A stretch of 50,625 nt of DNA from Mesorhizobium plurifarium (GTDB lineage Bacteria > Pseudomonadota > Alphaproteobacteria > Rhizobiales > Rhizobiaceae). The DNA is taken from NCBI GenBank assembly GCA_000824785.1, contig CCNB01000045.1, positions 300,428 to 351,052 on the forward strand. Direction: 5' to 3'. The notes beneath the pieces were generated by a model that saw only the letters and a list, made by a program, of their open reading frames with translations, ran no database searches and had not been told where the DNA came from. Below are positions 16,856 to 26,522 of this stretch, one piece after another; the stretch's first letter is position 1, and each line of letters starts with the position of its first letter. Position numbers and translations under genes: made by a program.

Positions 16856-17284
16856 TCAGGCCGTCTGCTTCAGCGCCGCTTCCGCGTCGCGTTTGATGCG
16901 CTTGACCATCGAGCGGAGGCCGTTGGCGCGCTGCGGCGACAGGTGCTCATCGAGGCCGAGCTCTTTCAGCGTCGCTTCGGCGTCCGTGTCCTGGATCTCG
17001 CTTGCCGGCCGGCCCGAAAACAATGCCAGCATGATGGCGACGAGGCCGCGCACGATATGGGCGTCCGAATCGCCCTGGAAGCGGATGACCGGATCGGTAC
17101 CTGCTCCCTGCTCGGTGGTCAGCCACACCTGGCTCACGCAGCCGGGCACCTTGTTCGCGGCCGTGCGTTCCGCCTCGGGAAAAGGCGGCAGGCCTTCGCC
17201 GAGCTCGATCACATAGCGATAGCGGTCCTCCCACTCGTCGAGCAGGGAAAAGTCGTCGCGGATCGTCTGGATCGACGGAGTCAT
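16856..17284 (-). CDS. sufE: Cysteine desulfuration protein SufE
   Basis: Accepts sulfur from the SufS cysteine desulfurase for iron-sulfur cluster assembly; cytosolic. The 142-residue protein carries the active-site loop 'NKVPGCVSQVWL' with the sulfur-accepting Cys49, matching Cys51 of E. coli SufE, and the N-terminal pattern 'DDFSLLDEWEDRYRYVIELG'. The start at 17284 gives the canonical length; the frame stays open beyond it only through a tandem repeat block and would add meaningless repeated peptides. The suf operon itself is not nearby, which is common for sufE in this group. Confidence 0.95.
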   Translation of the reverse strand: MTPSIQTIRDDFSLLDEWEDRYRYVIELGEGLPPFPEAERTAANKVPGCVSQVWLTTEQGAGTDPVIRFQGDSDAHIVRGLVAIMLALFSGRPASEIQDTDAEATLKELGLDEHLSPQRANGLRSMVKRIKRDAEAALKQTA

Positions 17285-17371
17285 CGCACCGCATATAGTG
17301 GCCCGGCACCGCCACGTCACGGAAAAAGAAAGACGCCGCGGGCGTCGAGAGGTCGGACGGGCCCGCGGCGG

Positions 17372-17566
17372 AGAGCAATTCCAGGAAAAGTGCGTAGCGG
17401 TTTTCCGTCCGGAATTGCGCCAAACCAAACAAAGAGCAATTCCAGGAAAAGTGCGTAGCGGTTTTCCGTCCGGAATTGCGGCAACCAAACAAAGAGCAAT
17501 TCCAGGAAAAGTGCGGAGCGTTTAGGCTCGGCGACTTCGCCGCAGCCTCTCCGTCTGGAATTGCGC
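17372..17566 (+). repeat. Tandem block of three palindromic intergenic repeats
   Basis: Three head-to-tail copies begin AGAGCAATTCC at 17372, 17433 and 17493 and end GGAATTGCG(C) at 17420, 17480 and 17566. The repeat unit is 60-61 bp including a CAAACCAAACAA-like spacer. Each copy has complementary ends (GCAATTCC/GGAATTGC). The third copy has its centre replaced by a different hairpin at 17524-17548 (AGGCT-CGGCGA, loop CT, TCGCCG-C-AGCCT). The block lies between DUF5330 and sufE, both on the minus strand; a fourth, inverted copy is at 10530-10577. The 319-bp gap 17285-17603 contains no gene. Confidence 0.92.
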
Positions 17567-17603
17567 CAAAACCAAAGAGCCGAGCAAACGGCCGAGAAAG
17601 CTC

Positions 17604-17999
17604 TCAGTTCTTCGCCGTCAGCATCACCGGAATGTTGACCTTGGCGGGCAGCACGACCTCCTCGGCGATGCTGCCGGTGGTCGCGACGGCGCTATCCGCG
17701 ACCTTCGTCTCGGGCGCGGCGGGCTGCCCGGACTGCTGCTTGTCGTCGATCATGGCCGCGGCGATCTTGGCCGTTTCCTTGGCGCGAACGGTGATGGTGT
17801 ACATGGCCGATTTGCCGGTTTCGCAGACATCCGGCTTGCGCTCGCAGAGCCCGGCAATGTCGCCGACCGCCTCGCGCGCCGCAAACAGCGCCTGGATCGG
17901 TCCGACGCTCTGCTGCCCGTCTTCACCCGGGCCGACGCCGAGCGGCAGCGCCAGCAGCACCAGCGAGAACCAGAAAGCCATCCTGATCAGAAAGCCCAT
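17604..17999 (-). CDS. DUF5330 protein, small membrane-anchored or exported
   Basis: A 131-residue protein with an N-terminal hydrophobic segment (residues about 5-22, 'MAFWFSLVLLALPLGV') that is either a signal peptide or a membrane anchor. The middle has 'AAREAVGDIAGLCERKPDVCETG', with two cysteines that could pair, and 'RAKETAKIAAAMIDD', matching the DUF5330 family of Hyphomicrobiales. The C-terminal third is low-complexity (Ala, Pro, Thr, Val) and probably disordered. No catalytic motif is visible and the function is unknown. It stands alone, followed by the tandem repeat block and sufE. Confidence 0.8.
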   Translation of the reverse strand: MGFLIRMAFWFSLVLLALPLGVGPGEDGQQSVGPIQALFAAREAVGDIAGLCERKPDVCETGKSAMYTITVRAKETAKIAAAMIDDKQQSGQPAAPETKVADSAVATTGSIAEEVVLPAKVNIPVMLTAKN

Positions 18000-18556
18000 C
18001 TTACTTGCCTCTCATCCGGGATGGATGATGCATCCATCCGTCATGGATCATGCATCCCTTGGCATGACCTCTTTTATGGGCGCGATAATGGCACAGTCAC
18101 GCAAAGGACGACTTGCGTCGAAGCCGCCAATTTTCCTCAAATTTTAGGCAAATTCGAAAGGAATTGGTTTTGAAACGGACTTGTCTCGAATCTCGTGGAC
18201 CGCGTTTACTTTATGATAACCATATATCCTATTGCTATTAAACGATCTTTCCTCATGTGACGGTTAGCCGGGTCAAGGTGCGGCCCGTTTTGGCACAGGC
18301 CTCGCGGCTAACCCGCCGTTTACCATGGCGGCAACTCGGCGTGCTTTGCGGGGCCGGCGTCACAATATTTGCCTTGGACGGGTCGCCGGCCCCCACCAGC
18401 CTTATCCATTCCTTAAACGCTGGATGCGAGTTTCAAGTCATTGATTGAGTCACCTGCCAGGCAGGGCGTTTTTTACCACCGGGTACGCGTGCGTTGAGTT
18501 CGATTTCAGCCAGATACGTTCAATTGCCCGGGGCGGTTTCAGCCGGCTGCGAACGC
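18000..18556. other. Gene-poor interval before the DivJ-like kinase, with nested ATGGATG palindromes
   Basis: About 500 bp without a convincing gene. Close to the DUF5330 start is GGATGGATG-ATG-CATCCATCC (18019-18039), a perfect 9-bp inverted repeat, overlapping a longer GGGATG...CATCCC arrangement ending at 18058. The middle (18130-18260) is AT-rich and could hold promoters for the flanking divergent genes. A 63-residue open frame at 18257-18448 has no recognisable features and is not called. Confidence 0.5.
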
Positions 18557-20293
<1,737 letters not shown>

Positions 20294-21079
20294 GGTCGTC
20301 GAACCCGAACGCGGCGTCCTTGCCGAAGGCGCGGTCGCGGTCGGTCAGCTGATCGCAAGCAATCCGGTCCTCGTCGGCGGTTCGACCGCCTTCCTGGTGA
20401 CGCTGTTCTATGTCTCGGCCAATGCGCTCTGGTACCAGCCTTTTCCGCATACCGGCGCCTTCTTTGCCACCCGCAGCATCGAGAATTTCCCGCACACCGT
20501 CTCCAACGAACCGGAAACCACCATCAACATCGTGCGCCAGGCACCGGCGCAGCCCGTGGCCAAGCCGGACCCGGTCGTCCAGCAGGTGCAGGGCATTCTG
20601 AAGGACCTCAATTTCTATGACGGCACGGTCGATGGCCTTACCGGTCCGGCGACCCGCAAGGCCATCCAGGCCTATCAGCTGAAGGTCGGGCTGCCGGGGT
20701 CGGGCGAGATCGACGGGGCGCTGCTCGACCAGCTTGGCGCCCGCCAGACGACGGCGGCCATTCCCCACCCGGCGCCGCGGCCGGCCGATGCGGCAGCCGC
20801 CACGCCGTCCGCCAAGCCATCGGTCATTCCGGTCTCGGCGCCGGCCGGTGACCCCACATTGTCTCCCGACGCCCGCATCGTCAGGATCCAGGCCGGCCTC
20901 AAGGCCTTCGGCAACAACGACATGCAGCTCGACGGCAAGGTCGGCGCCCGCACCAAGGCTGCGATCAAGGAGTTCCAGGCCCTCTTCGGCCTCCCCGAGA
21001 CCGGCGAGCCGGACGAAGCGGTCTATGTCAAGATGCGCGAGATCGGCCTGACGAACTGAGCGACCGCATCCGATCGTTT

Positions 21080-21109
21080 CGGTTCCTTCACCGCTGCTGT
21101 AAGGAACCG
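21080..21109. other. 9-bp stem-loop between the peptidoglycan-binding gene and DUF1491 gene
   Basis: CGGTTCCTT (21080-21088) pairs with AAGGAACCG (21101-21109) across a 12-base loop. It lies 20 bp after one stop codon and 23 bp before the next start, without a T-run, so it may set relative expression within the operon rather than end transcription. Confidence 0.5.
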
Positions 21110-21132
21110 CGCATGCCATCCGGAAACCTCCC

Positions 21133-21480
21133 ATGCGCGTAACCACTGATCTCTGGGTTTCGGCCCTTGTCCGCCGCGTCTTCGGCGCCGGCGGTTTTGC
21201 CGCTATCGTCAAGCGCGGCGCGACCGAGGCGGGCGCCGTCTTCGTGCTGTCGCGCGGACGTCTGGGGGAGGTGGCCCTCTACGGGCCGGCGCCGCAGACG
21301 AGCTACGATTCGGCCAAGCCCGACGAGCGCTTCTTCACCCTGCTCGATTCAAGCGACGACAGCTCGGCCTTCGATGTCCGGCTGGAGCGGGAGAAGAAAT
21401 TCGATCCGGACATCTGGGTGGTCGAGATCGAGGCGGGAGCCGTTCCGGTCGAAGAGCTTCTTTCCGTGAAGGTGGAATAA
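21133..21480 (+). CDS. DUF1491 family protein
   Basis: A 115-residue cytosolic protein. 'MRVTTDLWVSALVRRVFGAGGFAAIVKRGATEAGAVFV' and the C-terminal 'FDPDIWVVEIEA' are the conserved ends of DUF1491, a family of alphaproteobacteria. A recurrent core is the 'KRGATEAGAVFV' strand-turn-strand. There is no signal peptide, membrane segment or recognisable catalytic motif. It follows the peptidoglycan-binding gene on the same strand by 74 bp, with a hairpin between, and is the probable last gene of the kinase operon. Function unknown. Confidence 0.87.
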   Translation: MRVTTDLWVSALVRRVFGAGGFAAIVKRGATEAGAVFVLSRGRLGEVALYGPAPQTSYDSAKPDERFFTLLDSSDDSSAFDVRLEREKKFDPDIWVVEIEAGAVPVEELLSVKVE

Positions 21481-21485
21481 CCGCG

Positions 21486-22580
21486 TCAGCAGGCCTTGAG
21501 GCCGGCGCGCGCCTCGTCGCTGTTCGAGGCTTCGCGGCTCTCGATGCTCACCGCGTCGGGAGCATTGTCGCGGATCGCCCGCGAAAGGGTCTCCGCCTTC
21601 CAGGCGCGTACCTTATCGAGCGCCGCCTCGCGGTGCATCAGCCGATAGCGGTCGAGGAAGAGGCGGATCGCCTGCGGGTGCGGGAACTCGCCGGGATAGA
21701 CCGCGACCGCGATCAGGAAGGCCCTGTCTTCGCTGAGGTCGAGGGCGCGCAGCGCTGCAAGCAATGCGCCATAGCTCGATTGCCCGGTCACCGAGCGGGC
21801 CGTCGCGAAGTCGATCCCCAGCGCATCGGCAAGGGCGGTCTGGAAGAAGGCAGCGTTGCCGGTCAACGCCGTCTCGCGCAGCTTCACATAGGCCGGCTGG
21901 CCGAGGAATGTGTTGACGTCGGCAGCGTCACCGGTCGGGCGCATCATCGACCGCAGGCGGCGCCGCGCGTTCTCCGCGGCTTCGCCGGAGGCGGGACGGT
22001 CGGAGTCCGTCTTGCTCGCGGGCTCCGGTTTCGGCGTGAGCTTCGTGACCGTCTCCGGCGGCCGCGTCTTGACCAGCGTCGGTCTTTCCAGCGCGCGGAT
22101 GAGGTCGGCGATCGTCGGGTTGAGCTCCTTGCGGCGCGCGATGGCGCGCGCGTGCGGCAGCCCGTGCCGGCCGATCAGCGCGATGAGATCGATGTCGCTC
22201 AGCGCATTGGAGCGGGTGAGCAAGGGAGCTGCGATTTCGACCGGCTCCTCGGCCAGCCGCCGCACCAGGGCTGTCGGCGCGTAGTCGCATTCGGAAAGGG
22301 CGGCGGCGACGTAGCGGCGCGACTCGACCGACACCTCGTCGAACAGCGGCAGCGTCAGATCCTCGAGCTGCGCGATCTCGCGGCGCGAGGGACGGGTCAG
22401 CGAGCAGAAGGCCGACACGGCGGCGCGGAACAGCCTTTCGGCCTTTCCCGCTTCGGTCCGGATAGCGATTTGCCTGAAATCCGAAGATGACACGAAGGAT
22501 ACGCCCGACACTCGACACAATCCCGAACCTGCGCAATCCGGCCGGGCCGGGTCCACATCTTCAGGAAAAACAAACATCAA
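21486..22580 (-). CDS. DUF2336 domain protein
   Basis: A 364-residue helical protein. The N-terminal part ('LTRPSRREIAQLEDLTLPLFDEV', 'AAALSECDYAPTALVRRLAEEPVEIAAPLL') matches the HEAT-like DUF2336 repeats found in alphaproteobacteria, and a second helical part follows a Pro/Thr/Lys linker at about residues 175-200. No enzymatic motif is present. The true start is uncertain: the first 27 residues are not family-like, and a GTG giving VSFVSSSDF may be used instead. It converges with the DUF1491 gene, six bp apart. DUF2336 proteins are uncharacterised, though one in Caulobacter has been linked to cell-cycle regulation. Confidence 0.78.
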   Translation of the reverse strand: MMFVFPEDVDPARPDCAGSGLCRVSGVSFVSSSDFRQIAIRTEAGKAERLFRAAVSAFCSLTRPSRREIAQLEDLTLPLFDEVSVESRRYVAAALSECDYAPTALVRRLAEEPVEIAAPLLTRSNALSDIDLIALIGRHGLPHARAIARRKELNPTIADLIRALERPTLVKTRPPETVTKLTPKPEPASKTDSDRPASGEAAENARRRLRSMMRPTGDAADVNTFLGQPAYVKLRETALTGNAAFFQTALADALGIDFATARSVTGQSSYGALLAALRALDLSEDRAFLIAVAVYPGEFPHPQAIRLFLDRYRLMHREAALDKVRAWKAETLSRAIRDNAPDAVSIESREASNSDEARAGLKAC

Positions 22581-22647
22581 ATTAGCGGCGATCCGTTAGC
22601 GCTCCGTTAACCCTCTACGTCCCTTAATCGACTTTGGAGGCGTTGCG

Positions 22648-22875
22648 TTGTGCTCCGGTCAAACCGAGAGGAATGCGCGAACCATGGGCATGGTCCTGTC
22701 TTTTGTGCCGCGTGCGGCACCTGTAAATCGAGCAAGTCACGACACCACGACGGCGGCGGCGGTCATTATCTTCCCCGGCGTCCGCTATGAGTTGCGTCCG
22801 CAGGCCGATGAGGCCCGGCCGGACAGCGGCGCTGACAGGCCGGGCTCCCCGCCACCTGCCAAGCCGCATCACTGA
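22648..22875 (+). CDS. Small conserved-looking protein, possible TTG start
   Basis: A 75-residue frame. TTG at 22648 is preceded by a strong GGAGG seven bases upstream. The core 'MGMVLSFVPRAAPVNRASHD...AAVIIFPGVRYE' resembles a small hypothetical protein seen in other Hyphomicrobiales that begins near M(x)LVLSF and has the IIFPGVRYE segment; in that reading the start is ATG 22684 (63 residues). The C-terminal 25 residues are Pro/Asp/Ala-rich and likely disordered. There is no signal peptide. It lies divergent from the DUF2336 gene and converges with the DUF1254 gene. No function can be offered. Confidence 0.65.
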   Translation: MCSGQTERNARTMGMVLSFVPRAAPVNRASHDTTTAAAVIIFPGVRYELRPQADEARPDSGADRPGSPPPAKPHH

Positions 22876-22889
22876 TCGGCCCGCCTTTC

Positions 22890-23438
22890 TCAGTAGTCCT
22901 GCAATTCGCAGGCGCTTTGCTCGAGGAAGCGTGACACGATCGGCTTCCAGCTCTCGTCCGGCACGAAGGCGCGGACGACGAAGATGCCTTCCTCGATCGG
23001 CGCTTCGACGAAGATCGCGCCCTGTAGATCCTCCGGAAGGTCGCGCCGCACATCGATCATCTGCGCCGGCGTCAGCACCACGGCATCGAGCTTCTCGCCA
23101 TTGGCGTTGTGATCGTTGAAGGAATAGATGTTGTGGCCGTTGCGGTCGTAGACCGAGGCCGACCAGAACGGCACATCGCCCGGCGCCCTGATCCTGACCA
23201 GCCCGTCCGTGAGATCGAACCGGCAGGCGGCGGCATAAAACAACGGGTCGACCGACTTCACCACCGGCGCGCCGCCGGCCTCGGCGTCCAGTCGCGTCAT
23301 CTTGTAGAGGTCGGATGCCATCGCCAGCCGCGACCAGGCATCGCGTTCGGAAAATTCCGGCACCAGGAACAGCACCACGATATGCACGATGCCGGCGCCG
23401 AGCAGGCCGAGGATCATGGCATGCAGCAGCTTACGCAT
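22890..23438 (-). CDS. DUF1254 domain protein, membrane-anchored
   Basis: A 182-residue protein with one N-terminal membrane segment ('MILGLLGAGIVHIVVLFLV') and a periplasmic domain. 'VDPLFYAAACRFDLTDGLVRI' and 'PFWSASVYDRNGHNIYSFND' match the DUF1254 fold. It starts inside the 3' end of the DUF1214 gene (8-bp overlap), an arrangement that repeats in many rhizobia, so the two products probably form a complex. Larger proteins that fuse DUF1254 and DUF1214 exist in other bacteria, supporting joint action. Function unknown. Confidence 0.85.
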   Translation of the reverse strand: MRKLLHAMILGLLGAGIVHIVVLFLVPEFSERDAWSRLAMASDLYKMTRLDAEAGGAPVVKSVDPLFYAAACRFDLTDGLVRIRAPGDVPFWSASVYDRNGHNIYSFNDHNANGEKLDAVVLTPAQMIDVRRDLPEDLQGAIFVEAPIEEGIFVVRAFVPDESWKPIVSRFLEQSACELQDY

Positions 23439-24015
23439 TGCAGCCCGCCTTCAGGATGCGCGGCAGCGTGACGTCCGAGAGACCGGTGCTCGAGGCGATC
23501 GGCGTGTCGTAGAAGGTCAGCACGAAATACATCTTGCCGGAGCCGCCGGTCAGCAGCCAGTTGCCGGGTGCCGGTCGGCTGCCGACGGAAATGACGACGG
23601 AATTGTCGGGCCGGCGCAGCATGTCGTAGGATTGCAGCGCCGACTGCCTCGGCTTCCCGGTGTCGATCACGCCAAGCGACTGGTCGGCGGCGTAGAGCGT
23701 CCAGAAGCGAGCGGTGGGATAACCGCCTTCGATCGTGTAGGTGCATTCGCGTTTCAGAGGCTCGCCTGCATCGTCGCGCTCGGCGACGAAGGCAAGCCCC
23801 TCGGCCTGGCCGAGCGCCAGCACGCCCTCGCGTGCCACACGCGCCTTGGAGTAGGGGTCGGCGGCTAGAGTCCCGACTTCGGGGAAAGCGGTCCATTGGC
23901 CGATGCGGATCGCGCCGACGCCGTCCTGCGCATTGAGCGCATACCAGACGCTGTAGCCGCCGAGCCCGATGGCAATGGCAAGCGAAAGCAGCGTCAGGAT
24001 GGCGTTCTTGAGCAT
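23431..24015 (-). CDS. DUF1214 domain protein, membrane-anchored
   Basis: A 194-residue protein with an N-terminal membrane segment ('ILTLLSLAIAIGLGGYSVWYAL') and a periplasmic jelly-roll-like domain: 'WTAFPEVGTLAADPYSKARVAREGVLALGQAEGL' style opening, 'ECTYTIEGGYPTARFWTLYA', and the C-terminal 'LTFYDTPIASSTGLSD' that is diagnostic for DUF1214. It is the first gene of a two-gene operon with the DUF1254 gene. The promoter side faces an intergenic repeat (24153-24197) and the end of the penicillin-binding protein gene, which is transcribed toward it. Function unknown. Confidence 0.87.
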   Translation of the reverse strand: MLKNAILTLLSLAIAIGLGGYSVWYALNAQDGVGAIRIGQWTAFPEVGTLAADPYSKARVAREGVLALGQAEGLAFVAERDDAGEPLKRECTYTIEGGYPTARFWTLYAADQSLGVIDTGKPRQSALQSYDMLRRPDNSVVISVGSRPAPGNWLLTGGSGKMYFVLTFYDTPIASSTGLSDVTLPRILKAGCNA

Positions 24016-24152
24016 GAGAGCCGCAACAGAGGAGATTGCCCGGGATATCGCGACGCGGGGTGCCGTGGCAAGCCGGCTTCACGCCAGCGCCGCCCTAAAG
24101 CGCATCGCAATCTTTCAGATTCGCTCCCTGCACTTTGGGTTTTTGATTTTAC

Positions 24153-24197
24153 GCATGTCGTCATCCCGAAACCGGTTCCAACTTTCGGGAGACATGC
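24153..24197. repeat. Palindromic rhizobial repeat (GCATGTCG...GACATGC type), copy 1
   Basis: The element begins GCATGTCG and ends GACATGC, with CCCGAAA and TTTCGGG arms inside, so it can form a long hairpin. A second copy is at 44351-44394. The flanks TAAAGCGC (24096) and TTAAAGCGC (24199) suggest the full unit is about 110 bp (24096-24207). Its right edge supplies the stop codon and last codons of the penicillin-binding protein gene. Confidence 0.82.
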
Positions 24198-24198
24198 T

Positions 24199-26355
24199 TT
24201 AAAGCGCCGAAAGCGTCTCCGGCAAAGCGGGGGCGCTGAGCACGGGCGCGGCCTGGAAAGCCTTGGTCATGTCCCGCAGCGTCTGGCTGGTGCGGCTGGA
24301 CAGCACCGGCGGGCGTTCGGCCTCGGCCTGGGCCGCCGCGGCGTCGGCTTCCTTCTTCGCCGCTTCCTCGGCCTTGGCTGCGACCTCTGGATCGACCCAA
24401 GGATGATCGATGCCCGGGATCGGCTTCAGGTCGATGTTCTGATGCGCATAGACCATCAGCCGCTGCCAGACCATCGCCGGCAGCGTGCCGCCGGTCATCT
24501 TGTTGGTCGGCGTGAAGTCGTCATTGCCGAGCCAGACGGCGGCCGTGTAGTTGCCGGTGAAGCCGACGAACCAGGCGTCGCGATAGGATTGGGTGGTGCC
24601 TGTCTTGCCGGCGACGACGATGTTGGGCAACTGGGCGCGCCGCGCCGTGCCGATCGCCGGCACCGCCGCCAGCATCGTGTTCATGTATTTCAGCGCCTTT
24701 TCCGACAGCACGCGGTGCGGCGGCGGCGCATCCTTGGCCCAGTCATAGACCACCTCGCCGGTGCGGGTGACGAGCTGGGTGATGCCATGGCGGGAGCCCA
24801 CGAAACCGTTCTGGGCAAAGACGCTGTAGCCGGTTGCCTGGTCCATCACGGTCATGCCGGACGTGCCGAGCACCATGGTCTTGTGCGATTCCAGCGGCGA
24901 TTCGACGCCCATCGATTCGGCCATCGCCTTGATCGGGGGAATGCCCAGGTAGTCCTTGGCCAGCCGCACCGGCACGGTGTTGATCGACTTGGCGATCGCC
25001 GTGAGCAGCGTGACATTGCCGGCCGAGCCGCCATTGTAGTTATGCGGCGACCAGCCGCCCCAGGTGATCGCGCCGCCCGAAACGACCGAATCCGGCGTGA
25101 AGCCGTGCTCCATCGCGGTGGCATAGACGTAGGGCTTGAACGACGAGCCGGTCTGGCGCAGCGCCTTGGTCGCGCGGTTGAACTGGCTGGTGCCATAGTC
25201 GCGGCCGCCGACGATGGCGCGAACCGCGCCATTGGTCTCGATCACCACCACCGCGCCTTCGGTGACGTTGTATTCCTTGCCGAACTGCCGCAGATGGAAT
25301 TCGACCGACTCTTCCGCGGCCTTCTGGATATTGGCATCGAAAGTGGTGTGGGCGACCAGCGAGTGCTGGCCGGGCTTGGCGATCTTCTTCACCTCGTCGA
25401 AGGCCCAGTCGAGGAAATAATCCGGGCTCTTCTGCTCGCCGCGGTCGACGACGTCGGCCGGATGCAGCCGCGCCTGCAGCACCTGGCCTTCGGTCATGAA
25501 GCCGGCGTCGACCAGGTTGGACAGGACCACATTGGCGCGTGCGCGCGCCGCCGGCAGGTTGATGTGCGGGGCATATTTGGTCGGCGCCTTGAACAGGCCG
25601 GCCAGCATCGCCGCCTCGGCGAGGCTCAGATCCTTGACGCTCTTGCCAAAATAGAAGTCCGCCGCCGCCTCGATACCGAACGTGCCGCCGCCCATATAGG
25701 CGCGGTCGAGATAGAGCTGCAGGATCTCCTTCTTGGAGAGATTGGCCTCGAGCCACAGCGACAGGAAGGCTTCCTTGATCTTGCGCTCCAAGGTGCGCTC
25801 GTTGGACAGGAAGAGATTCTTGGCGAGCTGTTGGGTGATGCTGGAGCCGCCCTGGACCACCGAATTGGCGCGCATATTCTCGAAAAGCGCGCGCGACAGG
25901 CCGAGCACGTCGATGCCGTAATGGTCGAAGAAGCGCCGGTCCTCGGTCGCCAGCACCGCCTTGATGACGATGTCCGGCATCTCGTCGACCGGCACGGAAT
26001 CGCGCTGGATGATGCCGCGCTGGCCGATCTCGTTGCCGTAGCGGTCCAGGAAGGTGACGGCGAAGTCGCCCTGGTTGCGCCAGTCGCCGGCGGTGATGTC
26101 GAAGGCCGGCATGGCGAGCGCCAACAGCACCACGAACCCGCCGGCGCCCATGGTGAAACCCTCGCTCAGCACCTCGATGATGGCGCGGCGCCAGCCATGC
26201 ACGCGGAAACGGCGAGAAAAGATGGTCGCCGCTTCCCAGAATTCGCGCGCTTTGAAGCTGATCTCATAGAGCGAGGAATCGAGCCACGCGTCGACGGCAA
26301 GAGCCGCCGAGGCTATCCGGCCTCTTCTCTTGCGTGGTTTCGAAGGACTTGCCAT
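24199..26355 (-). CDS. Class A penicillin-binding protein (PBP1-type)
   Basis: Bifunctional peptidoglycan synthase in the inner membrane. From ATG 26355 (GGAAG six bases upstream) it has 718 residues; an upstream ATG at 26397 lacks a ribosome-binding site. Order of parts: basic cytoplasmic N-terminus, a membrane segment at about residues 70-85, the GT51 glycosyltransferase with catalytic Glu138 in 'LATEDRRFFDHYGID' and 'GGSSITQQLAKN', then the transpeptidase with Ser404 in 'TGSSFKP', the SIN motif at 457-459 and KTGTT at 584. The C-terminal tail is Ala/Glu-rich. The last codons coincide with the edge of a palindromic repeat. It stands alone. Confidence 0.95.
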   Translation of the reverse strand: MASPSKPRKRRGRIASAALAVDAWLDSSLYEISFKAREFWEAATIFSRRFRVHGWRRAIIEVLSEGFTMGAGGFVVLLALAMPAFDITAGDWRNQGDFAVTFLDRYGNEIGQRGIIQRDSVPVDEMPDIVIKAVLATEDRRFFDHYGIDVLGLSRALFENMRANSVVQGGSSITQQLAKNLFLSNERTLERKIKEAFLSLWLEANLSKKEILQLYLDRAYMGGGTFGIEAAADFYFGKSVKDLSLAEAAMLAGLFKAPTKYAPHINLPAARARANVVLSNLVDAGFMTEGQVLQARLHPADVVDRGEQKSPDYFLDWAFDEVKKIAKPGQHSLVAHTTFDANIQKAAEESVEFHLRQFGKEYNVTEGAVVVIETNGAVRAIVGGRDYGTSQFNRATKALRQTGSSFKPYVYATAMEHGFTPDSVVSGGAITWGGWSPHNYNGGSAGNVTLLTAIAKSINTVPVRLAKDYLGIPPIKAMAESMGVESPLESHKTMVLGTSGMTVMDQATGYSVFAQNGFVGSRHGITQLVTRTGEVVYDWAKDAPPPHRVLSEKALKYMNTMLAAVPAIGTARRAQLPNIVVAGKTGTTQSYRDAWFVGFTGNYTAAVWLGNDDFTPTNKMTGGTLPAMVWQRLMVYAHQNIDLKPIPGIDHPWVDPEVAAKAEEAAKKEADAAAAQAEAERPPVLSSRTSQTLRDMTKAFQAAPVLSAPALPETLSAL

Positions 26356-26522
26356 TCCAGACTTCCGCCCCAACGCGCTTTCGCCCGAAAACAGCATGCG
26401 GGCAGTTTCAGGGTGGCGCCCCCGTCAAAACTATTCGACCATTTTATCACTGCCCACAAGGGCAGCGAAGCCACAGCACAAGCTTTGTTGATTGGAAGTA
26501 CGCCGTTAGCGGCCGATCGGTA

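Noticed and set aside
16947..17499. Repeated peptide segments (IPDGKPLRTFPGIAL-like) upstream of sufE in several frames
   Set aside because: These are translations of the tandem palindromic repeats, not a repeat protein.
17372..17566. Possible CRISPR array because of regular 60-bp repeats
   Set aside because: The spacers between copies are short and nearly identical, the repeat is a long palindrome, and no cas gene is near.
18257..18448. A 63-codon open frame in the interval before the DivJ-like kinase
   Set aside because: No ribosome-binding site, no recognisable domain, and composition not clearly coding.
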